A stretch of 55,564 nucleotides of DNA from PVC group bacterium. GTDB taxonomy: Bacteria; Verrucomicrobiota; Kiritimatiellia; CAIKKV01; CAITUY01. Below, piece after piece: positions 25,833 to 33,531 of the stretch. The DNA is taken from assembly GCA_945870225.1 (NCBI GenBank), contig CAMBRF010000020.1, forward strand, positions 1-55,564. Reading direction: 5' to 3'. The translations under genes were made by a program, and so were the position numbers. Every line of letters starts with the position of its first letter. Position 1 is the stretch's first letter. The notes beneath the pieces were generated by a model. The model was not told where the DNA came from. It saw nothing but the letters and a program-made list of their open reading frames with translations, and ran no database searches.

Positions 25833-27014
25833 ATGAATGATGGTGTGACGGAACCTGTGTCCGGCGGCTTCAGCAAACTGGGACTGCTGCCTTCTCTGGT
25901 GGCGGCATTGGCGGTCGAGAAAATCAGCGAACCCTTGCCGATTCAGGACGAGGCCATTCCTGTGCTGCTGGAGGGGAAAAGCGCTTATCTAAACTCTGAA
26001 ACCGGGACCGGAAAGACGTTGGCCTATTTGCTGCCGCTGTTTCAGAAAATCGACCCGGCGCTGGCGGCCACCCAGATGATTGTGGTGGTGCCGACGCATG
26101 AATTGGCCATTCAGATCCAGCGTCAAGCCGGAGCGCTGGCCGTCAATTCAGGCCTGCCCATCCGCTCGGTCCTTCTGATCGGGGGCACCTTGATGCAGCG
26201 GCAAATCGATAAACTCAAGAAAAAGCCCCAAGTGGTCATTGGTTCGGCGGGACGGATCCGGGAACTGATTTTCCAGGGCAAAGTTAAAATGGACCGGATC
26301 AAAAGCGTGGTGCTGGATGAAGCTGATCGAATGCTGAGTGCGGAGAGCCTGGCGTCGATCCGGGTCATCATCAAAGCCGCGCCCCCGACGCGTCAGCTGG
26401 TCTTTGTGTCGGCCACCGAACAGGCTGAGGCCACCCGCGAGGCCCAGGCACTGGCTCCTGAGCTGGTGATGATCCGGGCGGGAGCCGGACCGGTGAACAG
26501 CGATATTGAGCATCTGTATATCGTTTGCGAGGAGCGGGATAAGCCTGACTGTCTGCGGAAGCTGATCCGTGCACTTGAGCCTGGGCGCGCGCTGGTTTTT
26601 GTTCATCGCAATGAAAACGCCGAGGTTATTGCCTCCAAGCTGGCGTTTCACAAGATCAAGGTTGCCGACTTGCATGGCGCTTTCACCAAGGTTGAGCGCA
26701 AGAAGGCGATGGATGATTTCCGGGGGGACCGGGTCAACATCCTGATTGCCTCAGATGTGGCGGCAAGAGGGTTGGACATCAAGGGGGTGTCGCATATCTT
26801 TAACTTCGACATGCCCAGTGAGAGTCTGGTTTATCTGCACCGGGTCGGCCGTACGGCGCGCGCCGGTGCCAAAGGGTGCGCGATTTCCCTGCTCATTGAT
26901 CGGGAACTCCGGTTGATTCAGCGTTTCGAAAGCGAGCTGGGCATCAAGATGACGCCTGTTGTCCTCAGTGAAGGAACGGTTTTAATCAATGAACCGGAGG
27001 AGGGGGGCCGATGA
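25833..27014 (+). CDS. DEAD-box RNA helicase
   Basis: ATP-dependent RNA helicase of 393 residues. Domain 1 has a Q-motif-like region (PLPIQDEAIPVLLEG), Walker A SETGTGKT (about 55-62), PTHELAIQ, DEADRM and SAT. Domain 2 has VHRNENAEVIASKL, ARGLDIKGVSHIFNFDMP and the HRVGRTARAG motif VI. The C-terminus is short, without a basic or RRM tail, so the specific role (ribosome assembly or RNA decay) is open. The ATG at 25833 is preceded by AAGGAG; an earlier in-frame ATG at 25710 gives an unconserved extension. It overlaps the msrB start by four bases. Confidence 0.93.
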   Translation: MNDGVTEPVSGGFSKLGLLPSLVAALAVEKISEPLPIQDEAIPVLLEGKSAYLNSETGTGKTLAYLLPLFQKIDPALAATQMIVVVPTHELAIQIQRQAGALAVNSGLPIRSVLLIGGTLMQRQIDKLKKKPQVVIGSAGRIRELIFQGKVKMDRIKSVVLDEADRMLSAESLASIRVIIKAAPPTRQLVFVSATEQAEATREAQALAPELVMIRAGAGPVNSDIEHLYIVCEERDKPDCLRKLIRALEPGRALVFVHRNENAEVIASKLAFHKIKVADLHGAFTKVERKKAMDDFRGDRVNILIASDVAARGLDIKGVSHIFNFDMPSESLVYLHRVGRTARAGAKGCAISLLIDRELRLIQRFESELGIKMTPVVLSEGTVLINEPEEGGR

Positions 27015-27523
27015 GTCGATCTGCGAAGGTTATCTTTATCCTCGGCCTGGTGATGGGGGCGGGGGGAATAATTTGGGCGGAGAAGGAGGCCAAGATGGAT
27101 TCGTGGCGAAAACTGACACCTCAGGAAGAGGCGGTCATTGTAAAAAAGGGAACTGAGCGTCCCTTCAGCGGGCGATTCGACAAGTTCCATGATCAGGGGA
27201 CCTATATCTGCCGACGTTGCGGGGCGGCCTTGTATCGATCCGATGATAAATTCGACGCAGGCTGCGGGTGGCCCAGTTTTGATGCGGAGATCGCCGGGGC
27301 GGTCAAGCGCCTCCCGGATCCGGATGGTCAGCGTATTGAAATCGAGTGTGCCCGCTGTGGCGCCCATCTGGGGCATGTTTTCACGGGCGAGAAGTTGACG
27401 CGCCGCGATATCCGTCACTGCGTAAATTCCATTTCTCTGGACTTTGTTGCGAAAACGGAGGGGACAAACCTGGTCTCGCGAGCCGTTGCGAGCGGCAGCA
27501 CGAATGAGGCGGGAAAGGCTTAG
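27011..27523 (+). CDS. msrB: Peptide-methionine (R)-S-oxide reductase, exported
   Basis: MsrB of 170 residues, which reduces methionine-R-sulfoxide in oxidised proteins. A signal peptide (SAKVIFILGLVMGAGGIIWA) puts it in the periplasm or envelope. The zinc site consists of two CxxC pairs (CRRC and CARC). The catalytic Cys is in RHCVNSISLDF near residue 137, and the substrate motif GCGWPSF is intact. Its start overlaps the helicase stop (ATGA), with a purine-rich GGAGGAGGGG ribosome site inside the helicase end. The reducing partner could be a thioredoxin-like protein in the envelope. Confidence 0.93.
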   Translation: MSRSAKVIFILGLVMGAGGIIWAEKEAKMDSWRKLTPQEEAVIVKKGTERPFSGRFDKFHDQGTYICRRCGAALYRSDDKFDAGCGWPSFDAEIAGAVKRLPDPDGQRIEIECARCGAHLGHVFTGEKLTRRDIRHCVNSISLDFVAKTEGTNLVSRAVASGSTNEAGKA

Positions 27524-27568
27524 CCTTGAGCCGGGGGCGGAATTTGCCTTGCGGTGGCGGCGAACGTT

Positions 27569-27596
27569 TTGACTCTTCGGGGCTTGGTGGTATAAA
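27569..27596 (+). promoter_or_regulatory. Promoter upstream of aroB
   Basis: TTGACT (27569-27574) and TATAAA (27591-27596) are spaced by 16 bp, 43 bases before the aroB ATG, in the gap after msrB. Confidence 0.6.
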
Positions 27597-27638
27597 GTGA
27601 CGACTCACAGTTCATAAGGCAGGGGAAAGGGGAGAACG

Positions 27639-28727
27639 ATGGCCACAAAGGTCCAGGTCAAACTGGGTGAACGCGCCTATTCAATCGCCATCGGGTGCGC
27701 GTTGCCGAGCTTGGTGTCGGTTGAGAACGCGCAGGGACATCGCGCGATGATCGTGTCGGATTCCACGGTGGACCCTTTGTATGGAGCCGCCTGCCAGAAT
27801 CGTCTTGAGGCGCGCGGGGTGGTGTGCCAACGCGTGATCGTTCCGGCCGGTGAAGCCACCAAAAGCCTTCAATGGGTCGAATTCCTTTATTCCAAGGCGG
27901 CTGAGGCTGGTTTGGACCGTTCGTCGATCCTGGTGGCGCTGGGTGGCGGCATGGTGGGTGATCTGGTCGGTTTTGTAGCCGCAACCTATTTGAGGGGCAT
28001 CCGGTTTGTACAAATGCCGACCACCCTCCTGGCCATGGTCGATAGCTCGGTGGGGGGTAAGACGGGTATAAATCTGTCGCAGGGAAAGAACCTGGTGGGT
28101 GCGTTCTATCAGCCGATGGAAGTCGAGGCGGATTTGGACCGGCTGCAGACGCTGCCCCGGAGAGAATATGTGTCAGGGTTGGCGGAGATCGTGAAATACG
28201 GCGTCATCTGGGATGCCTCCCTGTTTCACCTGCTTGAGAAACATGCGGATGAACTGCTGGCCCGGGATCCTGTTCTTCTCGAAAAAGTAGTGGCCCGTTG
28301 TTGTGAGATCAAGGCCGAAGTGGTGGCCATCGATGAGCGTGAAATCGGGCCCCGCGCCATTCTGAATTTCGGGCATACTCTGGGCCACGCCTTGGAGAAG
28401 GTGGACGGATACGGGCAGTGGCTGCATGGTGAGGCGGTCGCCATCGGCATGTGTTATGCGGCGCGTTTGTCGGTCGCTGTGGAAGGGTTCGCCGCAGAAG
28501 AGGCCGATCGTATCAGGAACCTGCTGCTGAAGTTCGGGCTCCCGGTCGGTGTGTCCGGGGATCGGCGGGCAAGCTGGCCGTTGCTGCGCCAGGCGATGGG
28601 GGCGGATAAGAAGACGGTCAGGAATCGACTTCGTTTCGTGTTGGCAAAGAAACTGGGATCCGTGGTCATCGGGTGCGAGCCGGGCGACGATAAGCTGGAG
28701 GAGATCTGGAATGTCTGCTGTCAATGA
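27639..28727 (+). CDS. aroB: 3-dehydroquinate synthase
   Basis: Enzyme of 362 residues catalysing the second shikimate pathway step, conversion of DAHP to 3-dehydroquinate with catalytic NAD+ and Zn2+ or Co2+. Signature regions are GGGMVGDLVGFVAATYLRGI, PTTLLAMVDSSVGGKTGINL and GKNLVGAFYQP. The metal ligands are visible as E in GLAEIVKYG, H in NFGHTLGHALE and H in LHGEAVAIGM. Length is normal. Preceded by GGGGAG and a clear promoter. The 3' end overlaps the next gene by 17 bases. Confidence 0.96.
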   Translation: MATKVQVKLGERAYSIAIGCALPSLVSVENAQGHRAMIVSDSTVDPLYGAACQNRLEARGVVCQRVIVPAGEATKSLQWVEFLYSKAAEAGLDRSSILVALGGGMVGDLVGFVAATYLRGIRFVQMPTTLLAMVDSSVGGKTGINLSQGKNLVGAFYQPMEVEADLDRLQTLPRREYVSGLAEIVKYGVIWDASLFHLLEKHADELLARDPVLLEKVVARCCEIKAEVVAIDEREIGPRAILNFGHTLGHALEKVDGYGQWLHGEAVAIGMCYAARLSVAVEGFAAEEADRIRNLLLKFGLPVGVSGDRRASWPLLRQAMGADKKTVRNRLRFVLAKKLGSVVIGCEPGDDKLEEIWNVCCQ

Positions 28728-29328
28728 ATCGATCGTACGGGAGTACTTCGAGCAGTTGGGTTTTCTCGTAAGCCAGCCCTGCAAGTATGGTGCGTCGGGG
28801 CGGGTTAAAAGGGTGGAAGAGGAGATCGATCTGCTGATTGTTCATCCCCGTGTTAGCGAACACCGGGTTTCGGACCAGATTGTCTGGACCACGTCGGACC
28901 TCAAGACGGTGGCGCGGGCGGTGGTGGGCGTGCGCGGATGGCACACCGAGCGTTTTTCGGCCGCGACTTTCGCGCAGACACCCGAAATTCTGCGCTTTGC
29001 CGAGCGGACCGTGCGCAGCGCAGCCGCCCAGCGCTTGGGGGCTGAACCCGTTGCGGCCATTCTATGCGTGCCAGAACTGTCGTCCTCGGGCGATCTGAAG
29101 GAAAAGACCCTGGCGACACTCAAGGAGCACGGCATTGATGGCGTGCTCTCATTCCGGACCATGCTGGTGGAGTTGCTTGATCTGGTTAAGACCAACCGGA
29201 ACTACGAGAAGTCCGATCTCCTACAGACGCTTCGGATCCTGAAGAATTACGGTCTGATCAAGGATTCTCAGATGGAGTTGTTTGCCAAGCGGAAACGTGG
29301 TCAGCACGCGATAAAGGATACCCCATGA
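28711..29328 (+). CDS. Conserved-looking protein of unknown function
   Basis: I do not recognise this 205-residue soluble protein. The N-terminal half (REYFEQLGFLV...VEEEIDLLIVHP...) has the alternating pattern of a restriction-endonuclease-like fold, with acidic residues in EEIDLL, but no clear PD-(D/E)xK motif. The C-terminal part is helical (LLQTLRILKNYGLI). The ATG at 28711 is preceded by GGAGGAG and lies inside the end of aroB. Its stop overlaps the corA start by four bases, so it is translationally linked to both. Confidence 0.65.
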   Translation: MSAVNESIVREYFEQLGFLVSQPCKYGASGRVKRVEEEIDLLIVHPRVSEHRVSDQIVWTTSDLKTVARAVVGVRGWHTERFSAATFAQTPEILRFAERTVRSAAAQRLGAEPVAAILCVPELSSSGDLKEKTLATLKEHGIDGVLSFRTMLVELLDLVKTNRNYEKSDLLQTLRILKNYGLIKDSQMELFAKRKRGQHAIKDTP

Positions 29329-30296
29329 TCCGGTCATATGTTTTTAATCAGTCTCAAGGCCGGCTGATCAGCCAGGACCTGACGATGGATCTCCTGAAGG
29401 TCGTCCTGCAGGATGATGGCGTCCAATTCTGGGTTGATGTCGGTGAATGTTCGGATGATGAAGCCAAGGCTGTCCTGGAAGGGGTTTTTCAGTTCCATCC
29501 GCTTGCCGTGGAGGACTGTCTGACGCCCAGTGACCGGGCCAAGGTTGAGGAGTACGAAGGTTATGTATTCCTTGTCATCCATGCCGTGAACTACAATGGC
29601 GGCGAGTTCAAGACTTGCGAGCTCGATCTTTTTATCGGGAAAAACTTTCTGGTGACCTATCATCGCGAGCCCCTGCGCTGTGTCGGGGCCACGGTGGACC
29701 GCGTGTTTAAGAATGCGCCGGCAGTGGCCCGCGCGCCGGATCGGTTGACGTATACGATCCTCGATTTCCTGCTCGAAGGGTATGGCCCGGCCTTGGAAGA
29801 GATGTCCGTGGAAATTGCCGACCTTGAGCGAAGCATGCTGACCAATCCTTCCCGGAATGTTTTGAGCAAGGTGTCGGAGCTTAAAGGTGAGGTTCAGCGG
29901 CTTAGGCAGATCGTCTGGCCGCAACGGGAGACAATTGCCCGTCTGGCCCACGGGGAATTCAAACTGGTTCGCGCGCATATGCTTCCCTACTACCGTGATC
30001 TGCTGGATCAGCTTGTGCGGATCAGCACGATGGCCGAGAACTCCCGTGATTCGCTAACAAATGTTCTCCAAATCCATCTGAACATCCAGCAAATGCAGGT
30101 CAATCACGTGATCAAGGTTCTTACCGTGATGGCCACTCTCTGTATGCCGGCCTTGGTGGTGACCAGTTACTACGGCATGAATCTGACCCATTGGCCGGGT
30201 CCTGATTTCCGACACGCCTGGGTGTGGGTTTGGATTGTTACCGGGGGCTCCACCGCGTTTCTGGCCTGGTTGCTCAAGCGCAAGGGGTGGTGGTGA
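29325..30296 (+). CDS. corA: CorA family magnesium/cobalt transporter
   Basis: Divalent cation channel of 323 residues that assembles as a pentamer in the inner membrane. A large acidic cytoplasmic domain (about 1-250) precedes two C-terminal helices. The selectivity motif YGMN is present in SYYGMNLTHWPGPDF near residue 283, between helices VLTVMATLCMPALVVTS and WVWIVTGGSTAFLAWLL. The C-terminus KRKGWW is basic as in family members. Its start overlaps the preceding orphan gene stop by four bases. Confidence 0.93.
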   Translation: MIRSYVFNQSQGRLISQDLTMDLLKVVLQDDGVQFWVDVGECSDDEAKAVLEGVFQFHPLAVEDCLTPSDRAKVEEYEGYVFLVIHAVNYNGGEFKTCELDLFIGKNFLVTYHREPLRCVGATVDRVFKNAPAVARAPDRLTYTILDFLLEGYGPALEEMSVEIADLERSMLTNPSRNVLSKVSELKGEVQRLRQIVWPQRETIARLAHGEFKLVRAHMLPYYRDLLDQLVRISTMAENSRDSLTNVLQIHLNIQQMQVNHVIKVLTVMATLCMPALVVTSYYGMNLTHWPGPDFRHAWVWVWIVTGGSTAFLAWLLKRKGWW

Positions 30297-30339
30297 TGTG
30301 CGGGTGGTTTGATCCAGACCGTTGCCCTCCGGTGTGGTC

Positions 30340-32793
30340 ATGACGTCCAGTGAACTACTGGCTCCGGCGGGGGATCTCGATGCCGCCTATGCCGCCTTTC
30401 ACTACGGGGCGGACGCGATCTACCTCGGGCTCAAGCAATTTTCCGCACGGGCCGAGGCGTCGAATTTCACCTTGGAGGAACTGAGCGAAATTCTGGCTTA
30501 TGCGCACGCCGCGACGCCACGCCGCTCGGTCTTCGTCGCCTTTAATACGCTGGTGAAGGACGCCGAGGTGGATGGGGCGATCGAATGGCTCGCGGCTGTT
30601 GCCGATCTCGGTGTCGATGCCGTGATTGTGCAGGATCTGGGGATTGTCGGGCTGGTCCGCCGGCACTTCCCCAAATTGGCGCTGCATGCCAGCACCCAGA
30701 TGGCCATTCACAACCTGGCCGGGGCCCGGACGGCCCGTGAACTGGGGTTCTCGCGCGTTACACTGGCCCGTGAGTTGACCCTCCCGGAAATAGCCGGAAT
30801 CGTCGAGGGCTCAGGGCTTGAGGTGGAGGTGTTCGTCCATGGGGCGCTCTGCTACGCCTATAGCGGATTGTGCCTCTATTCCTCGTTGTTGCGGGGGCGG
30901 AGCGGCAATCGCGGGAGATGTTCCTATCCCTGCCGAGATGTGTTTTCTTCGGATAAGTCGTCAAAGTCTTCGTTTGTTTTTTCAATGAAGGATTTGGCCG
31001 TGCCGGAGGCGGTACAGGGATTGCGCCAGGCCGGCGTGAAGAGTTTCAAGATCGAAGGGCGGAAGAAAAGCGCCTTGTATGTGGCCACGACAACGGATTA
31101 TTACCGTAAGTTGATCGATGGCCATTTGTCTAATCGTGATCGACAGACATCGGAGGAGGCTATTCGAACGGTATTCAGTCGTCCGTGGACCAGCCTTTAT
31201 ATGGCCTCACGGCGCAATCGGGCGGTGGTGGATGCCGAGGTGGTGGGGCATCGAGGCGCCTGGATCGGAACGGTAGAGGGTGTGGATCGGAACGGATGGG
31301 TGCGTTTCCGGACCCGCCGCCGGTTGGAGCGGCATGACGGCCTTCAGCTGGACATACCCGGCGAGGGGCGCCCGTATGGCTTTGCCATCGACCATCTGTG
31401 CCTGATCAAGGATCGTGGCCCGCGAGCCGAAGTTTTTGAGGCCCCCGCGCAAGCCCTGGTGGAGACTTGTCTGCCGGGGGATCATCCCTCCATCGAGGTT
31501 GGCTCGCGCATCTATTGTTCGTCCTCCCAGCAGGTCAAGCAACAGTATCGTTTTTCGCGCCCGAAGCCCGGAGCTTATCGGACGCGGAAGGCGATCCGTG
31601 TCTCCTTGATCGCGGAGCCGACTCGAATCACGGCCATGGCGGTGTGGGGTGAGGGTGAGGGGAGGGTCGAGGCGACGGCTGATGTTGCCGGTGAGTTTGC
31701 GCCCGGTCGGAATCCTGCGTCAACGCTGGGCGCGGCCCGGCAGGCGTTTGAAAAACTGGGCGACACGGCCTTTGACCTTTGCGGATTGGACCTTATAAAT
31801 CCAGCCGGGCTATTCGTGCCCGTATCCGTTCTGAACCGCCTCCGGCGCGGTGTCCTGAGTCAGTTGGCGGATGAAGTGGCGGTGGCGCAACACCGGTTTG
31901 TCGCCCTGATAAAGGATCTTGAAAAGCCGCAGGGGTCCTCCGCTCCGGCGGGTGAGCTGCGGTGGAGCTTGAAGACCGATCGCCTTGAGCATCTGGAAGC
32001 CTTTGAGACGGAGGACTGGGGCCGTATTGAAGAGGTGGTGCTCGATATTTCCGGGGAATCCCTCGCCGATATCCTGAGCCGGTTGGCAGAGTGGACGCCT
32101 TCCGGCTGGGCGGGCAAAGTCCGGATGGCTCTGCCCGCCATTACGCGGGAATGGGAAATGAGGGAATTACGCGAAAAAATCGAAGGGTTGATTAAGGCTG
32201 GGATCAGCCGCTGGGAGGCCTCAGGGCTCTCGGCCTGGTCCCTTCTGCGCGAGGCCGGCGGTGCCGGCATGCTGGTTGGTCCCGGTGGCTTAACCGCGGA
32301 TTGGCCGATTTATGTAACCAATCGTGTGGCGGCGCGCCAGGTGTTGTCCATGGGGGTGAGTCACTTCGCTCTTTCACCGGATGATGATTTCACTAATGTT
32401 AAACAACTGCTGGGGTCATACGGGGACCGTGCGGTGGTGGTGATCTATCAGGATACGCCTCTGTTTATATCGGAGAACTGTGCCATGGCCGGTTTGAATG
32501 GGCGGTGCGGGGAAGATGGAGGGTGCGGAAAATCCGAGGCCATGCTGACGTCCGGTGCGGGTGAACATGTGCGTGTGGTCCAAAAAGGCTGTCGCACCAT
32601 TCTGATCAACGGGGTCCCTCTGGACTGGAGTCGCGGTGTGGAGGCCTTGTCGCAGGCGGGTGCGCGGCATGTGCGTGCGGATTTTATCAACCGCAAGTAT
32701 CGGCCGGACGAAGTGCTTGAGGTTTGGCGTTCTCTGCAGTCCGGATTGCGATCTGCAGGATGGTTCGGTAATTTTAATCGCTTGGTGCGTTGA
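30340..32793 (+). CDS. Peptidase U32 family protein (RlhA/YhbU-like)
   Basis: Protein of 817 residues. The U32 domain starts at once (ELLAPAGDLDAAYAAFHYGADAIYLGLKQFSAR). It includes the signature EVFVHGALCYAYSGLCLYSS and further cysteines in GRCSYPCR that may hold an iron-sulfur cluster. Characterised relatives include RlhA, which hydroxylates a 23S rRNA cytidine, and TrhP, which acts in tRNA hydroxylation, so an RNA-modifying role is likelier than collagenase activity. A long C-terminal region contains more Cys (CAMAGLNGRCGEDGGCG) and exceeds the length of E. coli RlhA. ATG 30340 begins seven codons before the core; 30322 is an alternative. Confidence 0.85.
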   Translation: MTSSELLAPAGDLDAAYAAFHYGADAIYLGLKQFSARAEASNFTLEELSEILAYAHAATPRRSVFVAFNTLVKDAEVDGAIEWLAAVADLGVDAVIVQDLGIVGLVRRHFPKLALHASTQMAIHNLAGARTARELGFSRVTLARELTLPEIAGIVEGSGLEVEVFVHGALCYAYSGLCLYSSLLRGRSGNRGRCSYPCRDVFSSDKSSKSSFVFSMKDLAVPEAVQGLRQAGVKSFKIEGRKKSALYVATTTDYYRKLIDGHLSNRDRQTSEEAIRTVFSRPWTSLYMASRRNRAVVDAEVVGHRGAWIGTVEGVDRNGWVRFRTRRRLERHDGLQLDIPGEGRPYGFAIDHLCLIKDRGPRAEVFEAPAQALVETCLPGDHPSIEVGSRIYCSSSQQVKQQYRFSRPKPGAYRTRKAIRVSLIAEPTRITAMAVWGEGEGRVEATADVAGEFAPGRNPASTLGAARQAFEKLGDTAFDLCGLDLINPAGLFVPVSVLNRLRRGVLSQLADEVAVAQHRFVALIKDLEKPQGSSAPAGELRWSLKTDRLEHLEAFETEDWGRIEEVVLDISGESLADILSRLAEWTPSGWAGKVRMALPAITREWEMRELREKIEGLIKAGISRWEASGLSAWSLLREAGGAGMLVGPGGLTADWPIYVTNRVAARQVLSMGVSHFALSPDDDFTNVKQLLGSYGDRAVVVIYQDTPLFISENCAMAGLNGRCGEDGGCGKSEAMLTSGAGEHVRVVQKGCRTILINGVPLDWSRGVEALSQAGARHVRADFINRKYRPDEVLEVWRSLQSGLRSAGWFGNFNRLVR

Positions 32794-32849
32794 GGGTGGG
32801 GAGGCCGGCATCAAACCCCTGTAAACATTGAAAAAAGTTAACAAGGGTA

Positions 32850-32878
32850 TTGCAATCATTCAGGAAGATGCCTATATT
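32850..32878 (+). promoter_or_regulatory. Promoter of the HU gene
   Basis: TTGCAA (32850-32855) and TATATT (32873-32878) are separated by 17 bp, about 60 bases before the HU start codon. Confidence 0.6.
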
Positions 32879-32939
32879 CCGGAACCAGAGGCTGGGTCAC
32901 GGTGATTCGGCCAGGACAACCTACGAGAGGAGTTACTCT

Positions 32940-33221
32940 ATGGCGAAGGCGATGACGAAGAGTCAGATTGTGGCGGGCGTGGCTGAGGCGGTTGGAGTCA
33001 GCAAGAAGCAGGCGGCTGCGGCCTTGGAAGCACTGGCCTCGATGGCGTGCAAGGGCGCCAAGAATGGTTTCACGGTTCCCGGTCTGGGTAAGCTGGTCCT
33101 GGTGAATCGTAAGGCTCGTATGGGTCGCAATCCCGCGACCGGCGAGACGATCAAGATTCCGGCCAAGCGCGTGGTCAAGTTCCGCGTGGCAAAAGCCTGC
33201 AAAGACGCCATTTTGGGCTAA
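32940..33221 (+). CDS. HU-family DNA-binding protein
   Basis: Histone-like nucleoid protein of 93 residues that bends DNA as a dimer. It has the HU helical N-terminus (MTKSQIVAGVAEAVGVSKKQAAAALEALASMA). The beta-arm region includes GLGKLVLVNRKARMGRNPATGETIKIPAKRVVKFRVAKACKDAI, with the diagnostic GRNPxTGExI-IPA motif. GAGAGGAG precedes the ATG. It has its own promoter and a strong terminator, so it is monocistronic. An upstream frame start at 32850 lies within the promoter and is rejected. Confidence 0.95.
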   Translation: MAKAMTKSQIVAGVAEAVGVSKKQAAAALEALASMACKGAKNGFTVPGLGKLVLVNRKARMGRNPATGETIKIPAKRVVKFRVAKACKDAILG

Positions 33222-33241
33222 TTGCATTGTTTTGGTTGTGT

Positions 33242-33282
33242 GAAGAGGTCGCAACCCGGAAGGGTGCGGCCTCTTCTTTTTT
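33242..33282 (+). terminator. Rho-independent terminator after HU
   Basis: GAAGAGG-T-CGCA-A-CCC pairs with GGG-TGCG-G-CCTCTTC across a GGAA tetraloop (33242-33276) and is followed by six T residues. Confidence 0.9.
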
Positions 33283-33299
33283 CGAGAGGGAGGTTCAGC

Positions 33300-33527
33300 G
33301 TGCCGATCTACGAATACGAATGTGATAAGTGCCAGGAGCGGGTTGAAATTCTGATACGGACGGAGAAGGATGTCCCCTCCAAATGTTCGAAATGTGGAGG
33401 AAAATTAAACAAGGCATTTTCCTCATTCAGCGTGTCCGGGCCCACGGCGCCGAAGCATGAGCCCTCAAGCGCCTGCGCGGCGTGTCCCAGCGGCGGCTGT
33501 CCCTACAGCGGCGGCACAGGCCGGTAA
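33300..33527 (+). CDS. FmdB family zinc-ribbon protein
   Basis: Small regulator-like protein of 75 residues. The GTG start preceded by GGGAGG gives MPIYEYECDKCQERVEILI, the classical FmdB N-terminus. The zinc ribbon uses CDKC and CSKCGG. The Gly/Ser-rich tail has a second Cys group (CAACPSGGCPYSGG). Family function is poorly defined; the founding member was proposed to regulate formamidase and amidase genes. Located between the HU terminator and the convergent purL, four bases from the purL stop. Confidence 0.9.
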   Translation: MPIYEYECDKCQERVEILIRTEKDVPSKCSKCGGKLNKAFSSFSVSGPTAPKHEPSSACAACPSGGCPYSGGTGR

Positions 33528-33531
33528 GGGT

